A DNA stretch of 64,000 nt from positions 572,056 through 636,055 of the forward strand of contig NZ_SJPY01000005.1 in the NCBI RefSeq assembly GCF_007860185.1. Reading direction: 5' to 3'. A model generated the notes under the pieces. It ran no database searches, was not told where the DNA came from, and worked only from the letters and a program-made list of their open reading frames with translations. Below are positions 63,593 to 64,000 of this stretch, piece after piece; position 1 is the stretch's first letter; each line of letters opens with the position of its first letter. A program made the position numbers and the translations under genes. This DNA is from Novipirellula aureliae (GTDB lineage: Bacteria > Planctomycetota > Planctomycetia > Pirellulales > Pirellulaceae).

Positions 63593-63971
63593 GACCGATT
63601 CGGGATGATTCGAGTGCTCGGCTCCAGCAATGAGCCTAGTCGCCTCAGTCCCCTATCCCTTTTCAGGGGAAAAACCAAATCGTGAGGATGATTCTACCGC
63701 TGCTTCGATCCTCGCTGGTTAACACAGTGAGATTAAAGAGAGACGTGCAAGGATGTTCGTTTGGCAGCCAATGTGCCGCTCCCGCCAGCAACTTGTGTGT
63801 CGATTTTGGTGGTCAGCGAGTGCCCTCTCACCCCGCTAATTCGATGGGGTGATCCCTTCACCGGATGTCCTGACTAGCCCGGATTATTCACGAGACACCA
63901 AACAAAAAGGGCCTTTCTTGCGTCTAAGTGTTTAACAACAAAGCACTTTCGACAAACAAGGAAGACCCTTC
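63593..63971. other. Intergenic region before the last ORF
   Basis: Holds a CTAGCCCGGATTATTCA segment (63874-63890) almost identical to the 62971 element end. Also a CACCCCGCTAATTCGATGGGGTG hairpin near 63819-63841. No other feature recognised. Confidence 0.4.
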
Positions 63972-64000
63972 ATGAGTTTACAGTCTGCGCAGCAATTTGT
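63972..64000 (+). CDS. Partial ORF, possible Nif11-like leader peptide gene (5' end only)
   Basis: ATG with a strong ribosome site AAGGAAGA 9 bases upstream. The visible residues MSLQSAQQF resemble the start of Nif11-like leader peptides of RiPP systems, but ten residues cannot prove this. Cut by the window end. Confidence 0.35.

Noticed and set aside
63223..63678. Minus-strand open frame of 151 codons across the tRNA
   Set aside because: Its central peptide is only the antisense reading of tRNA-Pro (CGG), a known source of false ORFs; it also enters the palindromic element.

Overview
The window looks like a chromosomal segment of a planctomycete of the Pirellulaceae (Rhodopirellula type). 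This rests on gene content and style, not on a database search. Signs are: an RDD/SpoIIM/DUF4129/DUF4350/MoxR block, DUF1080 and PQQ-propeller secreted proteins, a Cys-rich secreted repeat protein, a DUF4912 protein, CPXCG and ComB proteins, a TatC with a very long first periplasmic loop, frequent TTG/GTG starts, moderate GC, and roomy intergenic DNA rich in short repeats. No plasmid, prophage or CRISPR array was seen.

Layout. 0-8 kb: an FGE-like membrane protein, then a co-directional operon of membrane proteins ending in a MoxR AAA+ ATPase. 8-14.3 kb: CPXCG-comB (minus), then two convergent RecQ helicases. 14.3-23.1 kb: ACT protein, thioesterase, TPR lipoprotein, leuS, a decayed transposase, two hypothetical proteins, hisE, hisG and a rhodanese. 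23.1-31 kb: a polysaccharide-export protein and a TPR protein (minus), a long rho leader, rho, an RluA-type pseudouridine synthase and a DUF4912 protein. 31-41 kb: transketolase, mannose-6-phosphate isomerase, tatC, a sugar isomerase, a glycosyltransferase, rsmE, a degenerate ExeA-like ATPase and an aldose epimerase. 41-49 kb: a secreted endonuclease/exonuclease/phosphatase-fold protein, the Cys-rich protein and two PQQ-propeller proteins. 49-53.6 kb: a pseudo-receiver, panD, and a lipid cluster (FabZ, ACP, FabZ-like without the catalytic His, FabF, Zn-finger-like protein). 53.7-64 kb: trpA, a PAS-LuxR regulator, a TIGR01777 protein, a sigma-70 factor divergent from a MerR/B12-binding regulator, a PTP-like phosphatase, an RbgA GTPase, a DUF1080 protein, a broken gene, a palindromic MITE-like element, tRNA-Pro and the start of a possible Nif11-type ORF.

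The best candidate for an undescribed system is at 56.9-59.4 kb. A sigma-70 factor and a CarH/LitR-like cobalamin-binding MerR regulator are divergently transcribed. The shared 429 bp region holds a perfect 11-bp inverted repeat (58067-58096) near the sigma gene, and a third identical half-site (58398-58408) just upstream of the regulator. This resembles the light/B12-controlled LitR-sigma logic of other bacteria, but the upper cobalamin-capping residues of the regulator differ from CarH. Second in interest are the lipid cluster with one active and one apparently inactive dehydratase, and the repeated use of 15-bp minisatellites inside unrelated coding sequences, including one that builds a signal-peptide hydrophobic core.
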